Shown here: piece by piece, positions 12,401 through 24,590 of the stretch
Position numbering within the stretch: the stretch's first letter is position 1
How the letters are laid out: each line of letters opens with the position of its first letter
Assembly (NCBI GenBank): GCA_035578905.1
Contig: JAQJVL010000150.1
Coordinates: 372,001 to 436,000, forward strand
DNA length: 64,000 nucleotides
Origin: Stictocephala bisonia
Lineage: Eukaryota; Arthropoda; Insecta; Hemiptera; Membracidae
Direction of reading: 5' to 3'
Translations under genes and position numbers: made by a program
The notes under the pieces: model-generated
Seen by the model: the letters and a program-made list of their open reading frames with translations, nothing else
What the model was told of the DNA's origin: nothing
Database searches by the model: none

Positions 12401-14165
12401 GAACAACGCAAGAAACAGTTTAACACAGTTACGTTGTCATAACAGCCCTCCCTTCCCCCGCGAACTTCAGGATCTCTCTATAATTATCGAATCCCTCTAG
12501 CGTTCGTGTGTCAACGTTCTGCCTCCTCTCAATTTAATGAACATCGCCAGAGACTGTTTAACACAGTTACGTTGTCATAACAACCCTCTCTCCCCCGCGG
12601 CCTTGATGATCTCTCTGTGATTAGCGAGTCAATTGAGTGTTCGTGTTTCAACGTTCTGCCACCTCTCAATTGAATGAACATCGCCAGAGACTGTTTAACA
12701 TAGTTACGTTGTCATAACAACCCTCCCTCCCCCGCGGCCTTGATGATCTCTCTGTGATTAGCGAGTCCATTGAGTGTTCGTGTTTCAACGTTCTGCCACC
12801 TCTCAATTGAATGAACATCGCCAGAGACTGTTTAATATAGTTACGTTGTCATAACAACCCTCCCTTTCCCACGTCCTTCATGATCTTTCTGTAATTAGCG
12901 AATGCCTTGAGGCTTGGAGTTTCAACTTTTATCTCTTCTCCATTGAATAAACAACGCAAGAAACAGTTTAACATAGTTACGTTGTCATAACAACCCTCCC
13001 TTTCCCACGTCCTTTATGATCCCTCTGTAATTAACGAGCGTCTTGAGGCTTGGAGTTTCAACTTTTATCTCTTCTCCATTGATTAACAACGCAAGAAACA
13101 GTTTAACACAGTTACGTTGTCATAACAACCCTCCCTTTCCCACGTCCTTCATGATCTCTCTGTAATTAGCGAGCGCCTTGAGGCTTGGAGTATCAACTTT
13201 TATCTCTTCTCCATTGATGAACAACGCAAGAAACAGTTTAACATAGTTACGTTGTCATAACAACCCTCCCTTTCCCACGTCCTTCATGATCTCTCTGTAA
13301 TTAGCGAGCGCCTTGAGGCTTGGAGTTTCAACTTTTATCTCTTCTCCATTGATGAACAACGCAAGAAACAGTTTAACACAGTTACGTTGTCATAACAGCC
13401 CTCCCTTCCCAGTAGCCTTTATGATCTCTCTGTAATTAGCGAATGCCTTGAGGCTTGGAGTTTCAACTTTTATCTCTTCTCCATTGAATAAACAACGCAA
13501 TAAACAGTTTCACATAGTTACGTTGTCATAACAACCCTCCCTCCCCCGTGGCCTTCATGATCTCACTATAATTAGCGTGTCCATTGAGCGTTTGTGTTTC
13601 AACGTTTTTACTCCTATCAAATGAACGAACAACGCAAGAAACAGTTTAACACAGTTACGTTGTCATAACAACCCTCCCTCCCCCGTGGCCTTCATGATCT
13701 CACTATAATTAGCGTGTCCATTGAGCGTTTGTGTTTCAACGTTTTTACTCCTACCAAATGAACGAACAACGCAAGAAACAGTTTAACACAGTTACGTTGT
13801 CATAACAACCCTCCCTCCCCCGTGGCCTTCATGATCTCACTATAATTAGCGTGTCCATTGAGCGTTTGTGTTTCAACGTTTTTACTCCTATCAAATGAAC
13901 GAACAACGCAAGAAACAGTTTAACACAGTTACGTTGTCATAACAACCCTCCCTTCCCCCGCGAACTTCAGGATCTCACTATAATTAGCGTGTCCATTGAG
14001 CGTTTGTGTTTCAACGTTTTTACTCCTATCAAATGAACGAACAACGCAAGAAACAGTTTAACACAGTTACGTTGTCATAACAACCCTCCCTTCCCCCGCG
14101 GCCTTCATGATCTCTCTGTAATTACGAAGTACCTTGAGCGTTCATGTTTCAACGTTTTATATGCT
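9431..14165. repeat. 135/136-bp satellite array, about 35 copies, mosaic of three subfamilies
   Basis: Each unit carries 'acgttgtcataacaaccctc', a cttcatgatct block and 'caacgcaagaaacagttta'. Starts at 9441, 9576, 9711 and 9847 give periods of 135, 135 and 136; the extra base comes from 'gaataaac' versus 'gatgaac'. Most units are type A ('gcttggagtttcaactttta'). Units at about 12440-12835 are type B ('cgttctgcc', 'catcgccagagactg'). Units from about 13520 are type C ('agcgtttgtgtttcaacg', 'actcctatcaaatgaacg'). The type B block sits inside type A. A diverged single monomer lies at 53400-53560. Confidence 0.96.
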
Positions 14166-14509
14166 CTTATTTCTTTTTTTAGTTTGGAGGGATTGATAGT
14201 CAATAGCAACTTTTAGTTAAAAATAATCATTTATTTATGATTTCTATAATGTGTTCAATGTTTGAGATTAACTCTAGCTTGGGGCTTCAATCCCAAATAA
14301 GTCTGTTTTACTCTAAAAATACCTGCAATCACGTAGGCTGTAGAATAAAGTTGACTTTATATAATTAGTACAGTTGATATGAAAGGCATAGTTAGTATGG
14401 TTATTTGTAAACTGTCCCTATGTACTGACAATGTACATTACAATGTCCAGTGGATGAATAATTTGGATGGGTGTCGAATGGAAAGATGTTGAATTAGTTA
14501 TGCGTTGGG

Positions 14510-14512
<3 letters not shown>
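14166..14512. other. Intergenic stretch
   Basis: No gene or repeat recognised. Confidence 0.5.

Positions 14513-14587
<75 letters not shown>
14513..14587. repeat. (AT)n microsatellite
   Basis: About 75 bases of uninterrupted alternating TA. The following MITE begins exactly at its right edge, consistent with insertion at a TA target. Confidence 0.98.
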
Positions 14588-14589
<2 letters not shown>

Positions 14590-15326
14590 AGGTGGTGGGA
14601 AAAATGTGGAAACGCTTTCTCAACTTTTGTGTGGCATCAATTGTAAAAGTGAAATATTGTACATGATCATGGTTACAAAGAACATACTGTTTGACGCCAT
14701 TAGCGACGTTTCACCTTTTCAGGGGGTCGGCCCACGGGGAGTTGAAAGAAAATCTTCAACGTAAGCCTAGGCAGAGTTAGTTATCAAATGAAAGGTCTAT
14801 TCAAGAGAAATTAATAGCCAAAAACTGTACTTCGTAAGGTTTATCCACTTGAATTTTAAAATAACTAATTTGAAAAATATTATTTCCCCGCTATTTAACT
14901 GTTTCAAGTCAATTATTCTGACCAAAAATGATACTTTATAGAACACAATTATGCAAGAAAAATTAAATTATCAAATTATCCATCGCAAAAAAAATAACAT
15001 AAATAATAAATACAACAAGAAGATATCTAGACACCATTAAATTACAAAAAAACTACAATATTTACATTTAATATTACACCATCTGTTATAATAACAACTA
15101 GGCTAACCAAAACAGTTTTTTATGTATTTTCAGTTTATTAAGTTTTAATTAATTTAAATTTTTATTAATACCTTCAAGATTTGTTACATTTTACACCTGA
15201 AGATGATCTAAGGATCGAAACATGTAGTGTACATGAAATAAAAGTGATTGAACAAGGTATATATTTTTTCTCAATTATAAAAAAATAACGTTGTTGTGAA
15301 AGAGTTTCCTTATTTTTTCCACCTTG
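14588..15326. mobile_element. Tc1/mariner-type MITE, 739 bp
   Basis: The left end begins 'caaggtggtgggaaaaatgt'. The right end is its imperfect inverse, ending in 'tttttccaccttg'. The terminal repeats align for about 38 bases with one three-base gap and a few mismatches, and both ends are flanked by TA. The interior has no transposase. It includes a segment near 14718-14770 ('ggcccacggggagt', 'agaaaatcttcaacgtaagc') that matches a segment inside the 23317-24221 element. The TA duplication and inverted ends are what define this as an IS630/Tc1/mariner-group MITE. Confidence 0.85.
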
Positions 15327-15659
15327 TATATATTTAAAACAATATTTAATTACATTGAACAGATTCAATATACAGTTGGCTTGGCAAAAGTGATTTAATT
15401 TCTTGAAGATGTGACATTATATTGATAACTCCTTGAGTTAATTGGCAATTACAGTCCATTAGTATTTATAACTGCCTTTGTCAATAATATATGAAAATGC
15501 ATAAGGAGAAGTATTTATTTAAATTTTTTCTGAGGAACGAGAAAGAGTTATATCGACAGTCCCTGGTGATATTGTGTTCTCAATCGACCACTTAGAACAC
15601 TTTTCAAAATCCCAACAACAATCTTGTAAATGGAATGTATGAAATTTTTCGGCCACGTG
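15327..15659. other. Intergenic stretch
   Basis: No gene recognised. AT-rich DNA between two TA-flanked transposons. Confidence 0.5.
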
Positions 15660-17984
15660 TAGAGCAAGAGGCGCCCCGAAAGGCGAACAACCCGTCCGGA
15701 ATACTACTAGCCTTTTGCGTTCGCTCGGTCAAAAGACTGTCCTCAAAACATTAGCCACGCACAGTGAAGTATACATATACAGGAAGTTTTTAAATTCTGC
15801 AGCCAAACATCGGGATTTTGTTCAAGACATGAAAATAAACAAAACTTTTTACTAAACAGTAGGGTCTATCTTGCTTCCTTAACCGTGTCTTTGTATTTTA
15901 GTATAGTATTTTTTATTTAAAAAAATATCAGAAACCATAAATGCCACAGGTCTTAAGATTTGCTTACTTACTAAAGCTAATAGCACGTAAATGGTCAATT
16001 ATTTTGTGAAATCGTTTGACAAAAATTTATCTTACGTTTTAAATTTAAAAAAATCATGAACGAACAACCGCTGACTGAAAAACATTATAAGTATTTTTGT
16101 GTTTTTTTTATGTGCCACATGATAATTGTTTACACAGTTATATAATTTAATATCCCACTGTTATTTTATAGACACAATTACTTAAACTAGGCCTACTAAT
16201 AAATAGTTTATATAAACAATTTTTCTCAAATTAAATTACTTACAGTTACTCTGCGGGAAGCTCACTAACTCCACAGTCGACATCGTCGTCTTCCTCTGAA
16301 TCAGAAGATGTCACTATCAAGTCTTATGATGAACTGTTCCATGCCAATATCCCACATATGCTCTTCTTCGATGTATTTTTTCTCCTGGTCCGTAACGTGG
16401 CGACATACTTTAGCCCACTGTTCCTCAGAAATGTCATTGAAGGCCTCAGAGGCTAGGTGAATAATGTCATTCATTTTGAATGTAGTATTTTTCTCAGCTA
16501 CTTTTCCCTTTACGGCAGCCCATATTTTTTCAATTGCGTTAAGTTCCGGGTGATATGGGGGCAAACGCAAAACACTGTGGCCGTGTTCTGCCAATAGATC
16601 GTCAACTTTGTATTGCATCTCTTCTCCCTTTCGAACTCTTATAATTTCATAAAGTTCTGGTTTTGTTAATTTAGGGTCAAAGTTGATGTTCCGTTCATTT
16701 AACCAGTTAATCATTTCTGATTTAACAGTATTGCTTGTAGGCTGCCTGACACTTGCTGTATTATGATACGATGCATTATCCAATACAAGAACTGATCTGG
16801 GAGGTAGGTTGGGGATAAGCTTATCCTTTAGCCATTTCATGTAGTTCTTGCTGTTCATCTCGTCATGGTAGTCACCGGTTTTTAAGCCAGATTTCCACAT
16901 CAATAAACCATTTTGAATAAATCCTTTATTCCAACCTGCATGGAGAATAATTAATCTGGATCCCTTTTGATACTGGTTTTTTAAGACCTAAATTAGAATT
17001 ATGTGAATCTATCCAGGACTGTTGCTTCGTGTGTGTGCTATGAATGTAAGTTTCATCTGTAAAAATTATCGGTCTACCTTCTGGTCTATATTGGGTAATT
17101 TGTCGTAGATATTTTAATCTTAAGAGTTTGATATTATGTCGTTCCACAAGTATTTTTCTGTTATCTTCAGTTGTCTTCCATTTGAATCCCATTTTATGCA
17201 TGATTCGCCGTAGAGACCTTGTGCTTCCCTTAAATCTAATATTTGCATTTTCAATTTCAGTCATTATTTTTTTTACAGTTACACATGATTTATGCGTTAT
17301 GTGATAATTATTTATCAAATGCCTCAAGGCATCCAAATCGAACGAATCTAGATCACACACTGGCTTTTTCCTGTTCACATTTTTTTAGGCGTAAAAAATG
17401 CTGGAGGAGTAATTTTTACATCGGAGGAACTTTCTTACAGAATTCTTTCTACTGATCGCCTGGAAACTTTAGTGGCTTCAACAACTTTATCTATTATTAC
17501 TGACTTTAATTTATTTCCTTCTTGAATATTACAAAAATAATTATATACATTAAAAACTATTTCCCTACCTTGACTGTGTAGAACAGTTCCTTTGCCACCT
17601 AACTTTGGCATGATAGTACCTAATAATCGTTATTAAAATATATATACTATTATACACTCAATAGAAACTTAATACTAGTAATCATTAATTAACTCAATTT
17701 ATTCACAGTCAACACAATTGCACTAATCAATAAAAATCACAGTTTACTTTAACAACTAACGGTGGGAATAAACTGACAAATACTTGACCGTACGGAAAGA
17801 GAGATACCGCCCAACTAAATAAATCTACAATGAGATAAAGATTCTATGAAACAGCGCCGTAAATACTGCCTTTAGACCCAACCCTCAGTTTCCGGGAATT
17901 AAATGTTTGCAGGCACGTTAGTACACAAAAGGCAGGCGAAATGAGTAGTAGCGCGGCTCGCCTTCTGAAATGCCGCTGCCTCTA
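15660..17984 (-). mobile_element. DD82E Tc1/mariner-like transposon, broken copy
   Basis: The transposase relic (16301-17611, minus) is flanked by diverged inverted ends. The left end reads TA then 'gagcaagaggcgccccgaaa'. The inverted right end reads TA then 'gaggcagcggcatttcagaa'. Both continue into 'aaggcga' and then a shared 'tactact ... gccttttg' stretch. The flanking TA would be the target duplication. The ends are weakly conserved, so the boundaries are inferred. Element length would be about 2.3 kb. Confidence 0.6.
16301..17611 (-). pseudogene. IS630/Tc1/mariner superfamily transposase (DD82E), frameshifted
   Basis: This would cut and paste its element at TA sites. The first part starts at ATG 17611 ('MPKLGGKGTVLH') and contains a helix-turn-helix-like stretch ending 'VSRRSVERIL' before an in-frame TAA near 17436. 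An A-run frameshift near 17385 leads into the open frame 17378-16926, which holds the first catalytic Asp in 'IIFTDETYIHS'. A one-base frameshift near 16955 leads into the frame 16903-16301, with the second Asp in 'LVLDNASYHN' and the Glu in 'HPELNAIEKIW'. I count 82 residues between the second Asp and the Glu. Classic Tc1 and mariner elements have 34, so this belongs to the long-spacing group; I recall a DD82E family named Sailor, from memory. All three catalytic residues survive, but one stop and two frameshifts make it inactive. Confidence 0.88.
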
Positions 17985-19202
17985 GAGCGAGACATGTTCC
18001 AGCTCATTTAACTACTTTCTAAAAATTTTACGAGTAAAACCATTGAACAAGTAAAATAAATATTTTGTTTTTACAGTTTCTTTGGTGTATTTTTGTATAT
18101 AGTTTATATGTTTACGTATTTACTTTCCCATGCCTCAGTCGACAGACGAATGTTCATATTCTGAGTAGGATGGGTGGGCAGGCCTACTAGAGGCTATTAA
18201 TATTATTATATTTATTCTTATGAACACTGTTGTGCCTACACTACACTTAGTGATTGTTACCTGAGCTAAACATTAACTGAACATGTAAAATAAAAACAAT
18301 ACGATTATATTCTTATTTAATTTAATCTAACCTTTTAAAATTATTTTAAAATAATTGTTTGATTTTTATTCATTTAACTAATTCAGCTGGTATTCCTAAT
18401 CATAATAAATATTTACTTTTGCATTTAAAATGCGAGTGTAGTCAATTAAATTAGATCAGCTACTTGTTGATTTAATATTGCCAAGAGATAAATATAATGT
18501 ACAACCGTTGTACTTAAACCAAATAAACGAAATATTTTTATTTCTTTACTAACATAAAACGTTTATTTACTCCGAGATAATTTCGTAACATTCACATTAT
18601 AATCCTTTTTTTCAATCGGCGTTATTTATTTTATTGTTATTCTAAATTAGATTATTTTCTACCAAATATAGTTTACACAATGCACGTATATTTAAAAACA
18701 CTCTTTCATTTTTGTTTAACAGATTTATTTGGAAGAGAAATATGGTTAAATATTATGTAAGTTTTCTTTTTATTTCCTTACAATCTCAGAGCAAACCTAC
18801 CTCCAGTGGATATTTAGGCTTAATACTATGAATTATATTTATATAATATTAATTATCAATATAAGTATAAAAAGTACTAACTTTTTTGTAAAAAACACAA
18901 ATAGAACCAAAGTGAAACTAAAAACAATTATCCTTTATTATAAATTACTCGTGGAATCCAAAAATTATTAGCTAAGACACGTTTTTTGTGACACCCAGTT
19001 TATGATAACAATGCTTTATTGTTTTTAACACATGTTCATGTTTTCTTAAAACTATATTTTAAAACAACGGGCATCAACTTGTTATCTATTTTTTTCAGAT
19101 TTGAATTTTAATATTTTTTCTGTACTTCAATCTACAGTAAATTAAATTTAGCATTTTTTGTATTTCAAAGAGAAGTTAGCCAGCATTAATCGTGGATCAG
19201 TT
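17985..19202. other. AT-rich intergenic stretch
   Basis: No gene, terminal repeat or tandem array recognised in about 1.2 kb. Confidence 0.55.
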
Positions 19203-20212
19203 TCTGGACACTATCACATGTTAACTTCTTGACAATCACACTGATGTGACTAATACGTTTTAGAGGGAACTATCACATGTTAACTTCTTGACAGTCACAT
19301 TGATGTGACTAATACGTTTTAGAGGGAACTATCACATGTTAACTTCTTGACAGTCACATTGATGTGACTAATACGTTTTAGAGGGAACTATCACATGTTA
19401 ACTTCTTGACAGTCACATTGATGTGACTAATACGTTTTAGAGGGAACTATCACATGTTAAACTTCTTGACAGTCACATTGATGTGACTAATACGTTTTAG
19501 AGGGAACTATCACATGTTAACTTCTTGACAGTCACACTGATGTGACTAATACGTTTTAGAGGGAACTATCACATGTTAACTTCTCGACAATCACACTGAT
19601 GTGACTAATACGTTTTAGAGGGAACTATCACATGTTAACTTCTTGACAGTCACATTGATGTGACTAATACGTTTTAGAGGGAACTATCACATGTTAACTT
19701 CTTGACAGTCACATTGATGTGACTAATACGTTTTAGAGGGAACTATCACATGTTAACTTCTTGACAGTCACATTGATGTGACTAATACGTTTTAGAGGGA
19801 ACTATCACATTTTAACTTCTTGACAGTCACATTGATGTGACTAATACGTTTTAGAGGGAACTATCACATGTTAACTTCTTGACAGTCACATTGATGTGAC
19901 TAATACGTTTTAGAGGGAACTATCACATGTTAAACTTCTTGACAGTCACATTGATGTGACTAATACGTTTTAGAGGGAACTATCACATGTTAACTTCTTG
20001 ACAGTCACATTGATGTGACTAATACGTTTTAGAGGGAACTATCACATGTTAACTTCTCGACAATCACACTGATGTGACTAATATGTTTTAGAGGGAACTA
20101 TCACATGTTAACTTCTCGACGACCACATTGATGGGACTAATACGTTTTAGAGGGAACTATCACATGTTAACTTCTCGACAGTCACATTGATGTGACTAAT
20201 ACGTTTTAGCAA
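19203..20212. repeat. 59-bp satellite array, 17 copies, with internal palindrome
   Basis: 'ctatcacatgttaacttctt' recurs at 19211, 19270, 19329 and on to 20157. There are 16 intervals of 59 bases plus two single-A insertions ('gttaaac'). Each unit contains 'agtcacattgatgtgact', a perfect 8-bp inverted repeat around a 2-base centre. Some copies break the palindrome ('aatcacac', 'gaccacattgatggg'). No frame is open throughout. Confidence 0.96.
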
Positions 20213-21454
20213 CATCGGCAAACATTAGTTTTTGTCGTAACATAACATTCAATATCACCAATTATATTTGCACGTTATCTCTTAAGCTTAAACGTTTTTT
20301 GAAGCAATAGAGATTCAAACAATGGATTTTGGGTTAATTAGGCTTTTATATTTGAACTTGTTGAAAACCTGTAAATGATTAAAAAGTTACTATGAGTAAT
20401 TTGGAAAATAATCTTATACAAATTTGTTACAACAAAATTAATAATTATTCAGAGCAAAAATTGAACTTTATAGATTTTCTAAATATTTGATTTTCACTGT
20501 CGTTAAACATACGAAGTGTTCAATATAATGATAATGTCAAGGTCACTTTTTATAAACTCACTCTGATTTGAATTTAGAATTGTATATATCAAATTAACTA
20601 CAGGAAAATTATATATACATAAGTATAATACAATCGATATATACTTCAGGATTTTGAACACACAAATGTTTGCAAATGAAACAATAATTTGTGAAAACAA
20701 TCCAATTTAGAAAATGAACATTTACAACTACAGTAGTTGTATTTAAAATAATGACTCTCACACCCAGCCATATTTAGTACTCTCATACTGTACCGGTATA
20801 ACATGATAAAAATTGTAAGGCTTATTTATTTCTAGAACATTTCCTCTAGTTTCGGGATGCCTTACTATATTAAAAAAACCCCTCTCTGTGGGAATCTAAC
20901 TTAAGGTGGTCGTCCCCATCGCTGGGAACCCGACAGCCTGTAGTAGATACATACAGTCAGAGGGATAAAGCACGTTGTTGTACGATTTGTGTTTATTATT
21001 ATTAGGACTTTATTAAAGGTGAATACTACATTAAAGTCCAATCGTCAAGAACTACATCAAAGTATTTCATATTTAACTGGACAACAATTATAACAATTTT
21101 CAATTATTTATAAAATCAACTTATGGTCCACTCGAACAGTTCACGTATCAAGCGACACTTAGTTCGTTATTGTGGACCGTATCATTGCGATAGAAACCCA
21201 TGTTTTAGGCGTTTTTCCTGGAGTGGAATGGCCTACTTAAACTACTCCTCAACTCTCTATTCCTCATTAAAAACAAATAACTGATACATTTTTAGTGAAA
21301 GACTATAGTAAATCATGCACAAAACCCATGTTTTAAAAGAAACACTTCTTCAAAATGTTACATATGAATAAAGTCATTTGCTTAACTCTAAGGTTTTAAA
21401 ATATTTACTTTAACTAAAGAATCAATATTATTACAAAGGTAAGATAGAAAGGGT
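20213..21454. other. Intergenic stretch
   Basis: No gene recognised. The segment near 21118-21190 ('aacttatggtcc', 'acagttc') is weakly similar to 56882-56970, possibly a further dispersed repeat. Confidence 0.45.
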
Positions 21455-21580
21455 TTACTTACCACAAAACATTCCCATTAAATTCCGATTGAACAGTTAA
21501 TTACTCAGAGAAAGGGGAAGTTTTCACATTCCTTTCGTCAAAGGGAGTTTGTGGAATCAGACCGTCTTTGTCTGATATTT
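21455..21580 (+). repeat. Dispersed repeat X, copy 2
   Basis: Same-orientation relative of 4031-4165, sharing 'cccattaaattcc', 'cacattcct', 'aaaggg' and 'cgtctttgtctg'. No terminal repeats or ORF are visible. Confidence 0.65.
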
Positions 21581-21789
21581 CTTGTCTAAACTTCCACAAT
21601 GTTTGCACACAAGAATTGAAACTTTATCATTTGGTTTCGAATTGATTAATTTTCATACAATTATTCACTTTCCTTTAACGTTTTTATAAATGTTTAAATA
21701 TTTTTATAATGACTGAGTCACGAAATTTTTTACATCAATTAAATAATAAGACAATCCATAATTTCTCCCTTCTTGGTTGCTAGTTGAAC

Positions 21790-21854
21790 GATCAAACGAT
21801 GTGGGTGCTAGTGTCGCGTGCACACTTTAGACACTAGCGCTCGCGGCGTTTGAT
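21790..21854. repeat. Imperfect inverted repeat (cruciform-forming)
   Basis: A perfect inner stem 'gctagtgtc'/'gacactagc' (21807-21815 and 21830-21838) lies inside a longer imperfect stem. The outer arms match at 'atcaaacg' versus 'cgtttgat'. It could be the core of a small foldback element; no transposon family is recognised. Confidence 0.6.
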
Positions 21855-22014
21855 TGGCCAAGTAGGAAGAATAACAACAGCCGTAAGGATAACATCTAAT
21901 TTAATCTGAACCACCACAGTACGATTATGATGGAATCAAAGTTATATACATGCCACAAATGACACGCCCATCCACCCATGCGATGGGAGCCTTCCTAAAG
22001 TTAATACTATCTCT

Positions 22015-22342
22015 CGTATTTATTCATTATTTTTTGCTAAGGCGCTTATTGTAGAGATATGGGCGAAAATGAGAGGCGAATGAGTGTGATGAGTAGATAA
22101 ACGTGTAAAGTCATTGTTACTAACTAGGGTCAACTGTTCCTTAAAGATGCATTTTATCCCAATAGCCAGGGCAAATAAAAGACCTACACATTTACGTAGA
22201 ATCCGAACCACGTAATATTGGTCTGACATTCAGCGAACTCACAAGCCTGATACTCAGTTCTCTTCCGTTCCCAACACTCGGATCGTGACTACCACCCAAT
22301 ATTGACTCCACACAATTCTCTAGTAGTGTCCACTTGATAGAA
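22015..22342 (-). repeat. Dispersed SINE-like repeat, family 2, copy 1
   Basis: On the minus strand a block begins near 'ctactagagaattgtg'. It contains 'gagtatcaggctt' and 'cagaccaatattacgtgg', then a B-box-like 'ggttcggattc', and ends in a variable AT-rich tail. The 54055-54352 segment aligns across the same blocks. The B box suggests a Pol III-derived SINE, although no clear A box is seen. Confidence 0.7.
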
Positions 22343-22959
22343 AACATTGACTTGACGCCAGTAAATACATATTTCTATTTATTGTGGCTACGTTTAGTTA
22401 CAAATTCAGTCGTAATTTTTAAAAGTTACCAAAAAACTAAAAAATGGTAACTATGCAAAACATTCGTCTAGTTTGTATGACCTCTGAATCAATATGGGTC
22501 TCATTTTTTCAATAATATATACATTTTTGTGTGTTTTTATTTTTACCTTGTCACTCTTAGATTGGAGACCCTAATTGGCGATCACTCCACTAACAATCGC
22601 TTGAGTTTTCGTTACCTCTGATAGAAAACCCCGCTAATAATCATTCTCAAGGTGAACAGAATGGTAAAAATTGATCATGAACATATAGTACCCTAAAAAT
22701 AATCTTGGATATGAAACATGTCAATCTCGATGACAAGACCCTCCTATGACTCAACTGATCGTGATCGTTAGCTTGCTGAGTGAGGGTAGGCAGAATATTC
22801 CTTGGGATGAATAAGAAAGCTTTTCATGTCCTATTTAGGACTCAAATTAAGATTAGAATTTGTTTGAAATAAGTAAACATTTTTTCACTCAAACAAGAGA
22901 GATTTTTCTGGAAATAAAAAGAAAATCAACTGACATTAGTATTTACACTTAATGAGCAA
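22343..22959. other. Intergenic stretch
   Basis: No gene or repeat recognised. Confidence 0.5.
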
Positions 22960-23233
22960 GAGGTTCATGGGAAAAGGGTGGAGAACTGACTTCATTCGTC
23001 AATCTCTAATTAAGAAAGGTAAATAGAACAGGCTAATTTGGAACTAACATGCTCAAAGTATGTCTGAAATATGTAACGCATACCATTCTGGACAATGAGG
23101 TTCATTGGAAAAGGGTGGAGAACTGACTTCATTCGTCAATCTCTAATTAAGAAAGGTAAATAGAACATGCTAATTTGGAACTAACATGCTCAAAGTATGT
23201 CTGAAATATGTAACGCATACCATTCTTGACAAT
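22960..23233. repeat. 137-bp tandem duplication
   Basis: The segment starting 'gaggttcatgggaaaagggt' at 22960 is repeated from 23097 with very few differences (for example 'catggg' versus 'cattgg'), so the period is 137 bases and there are two copies. The near-identity implies a recent duplication. Confidence 0.95.
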
Positions 23234-23316
23234 GAGTAATTATTTTTTATATTTGATGTTCTCATAATAATTAAATATAAGTATAAACATGAAAATGAAA
23301 TAACAATTATTAAATA

Positions 23317-24221
23317 CAGGGTCTTCAAAAAGTCCGAGGAGTGCTGAATATTGTTTAGACAGTTACAGATAAAGGTACAACACTTAGCACATTGCTGCTG
23401 GACATAAAAATCTATTTTACAAAATATTCAGTGATCCACTCACTACCTTCGTAGGGGGACGGCCCACTAGGAGTCGGAAGAAAATCTTAAACATAAGCAT
23501 AGGTCAGTATACATAACATGTTAAAGGTCTTAGCTAGTAGAACATCAATTAGCTAGTAGAACAACAAATTAGATCTCAAAAGGTTAATCCTAAACAAAAT
23601 GGCGGCGCTCAAAAGTTTCAATACCGATCTTATGTGCACGATTTTAAACCGCCACCATTTTGTGACGGATAAAGCTTTTGAAGTGCGGTTTGCAGCATTC
23701 TTCTATGCTTGAACAGTATTTTAAAATGATTTACATATCAACCCATGCTTACACAAAAACATTTCTACTGACTCCTCATGGACCGTTACCATAGAAGAAT
23801 AGAAGGAAACAGAATACATCTTAAAGTAGGTGTTTGTGTAAAGTAATCATGTGTGAGGTTTTGTAGCTTCATCTGATATGGTTACAAAAAGCCATTAAGC
23901 CATTCTTAAACTTGCACATAAGAAGAGTATTGAAATTTTCAAGCGCCACCAATTTGTTTAGGATTAACCTTTTGAAATCTAATTTGTGGTGTGATATTCT
24001 ACTAGCTAAGACCTGTAACATGGTATGTATATCGACCTATGCTTACATTTAAAATTTCTTTCCGACTCCTAGTGGGCCACCCCCCTACGAAGGTAATTGG
24101 ATCACTGAATACATGGTAAAATAGCTTTTTTATGTCCAGCAGAAATGTGCAAAGTTTTTTTACCTTTATCTGTAACGGTCTAAACAATATTTAACAATCC
24201 TCGGACATTTTGAACACCCTG
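23317..24221. mobile_element. Long-TIR Tc1/mariner-like MITE, 905 bp
   Basis: The left end reads 'cagggtcttcaaaaagtccg'. The inverted right end reads 'cagggtgttcaaaatgtccg'. The arms stay alignable for roughly 330 bases each, and both ends are flanked by TA. The arms include 'ttcgtagggggacggcccac' and 'aggttaatcctaaacaaa'. A central 240 bases is unpaired but carries a diverged repeat of the arm motif 'gactcct..tgg'. There is no ORF; the minus-strand frame at 24002-24187 lies inside the right arm and is not a gene. Confidence 0.9.
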
Positions 24222-24459
24222 TATATGCTAAAACTCTATACATCGAAAACTGAAACATAAAACTGATGGATATCTTCATGTTGTTGCAGAGTGAAAGCCC
24301 AGACTTGTGGTATAAGTTATATGTGAAATATTACTCACAATTTTTACTTTGGTGAGTCACCAATATGAGGTGTAACGCTACGTCTTAATCATGTGGTATA
24401 TACATTTTATTTATTTTGTTATTCTTAAGACTCCGATCGTCAAGATAATGGCGATTGTG

Positions 24460-24590
24460 GATTCTTAATGAGTGAGATGAGGGTACATGAACGAATCTAG
24501 TCGTTGTTACAAACCAAGGCTTTGTATTCCTTAGAAAGTGACATTTTTAATATTACCAAGACAAATGCACAATCAGTGGTTTTCAGCTGA
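24460..24590 (-). repeat. Dispersed SINE-like repeat, family 2, partial copy
   Basis: Matches the distal part of the 22015-22342 copy: 'gagtgagatgagggtacatg', 'gttgttac' and 'accaagacaaatgcac' correspond to the same order of blocks there. The B-box end is missing. Confidence 0.45.

Noticed and set aside
15174..15368. 64-codon minus-strand gene
   Set aside because: It runs across the right terminal repeat of the 739-bp MITE.
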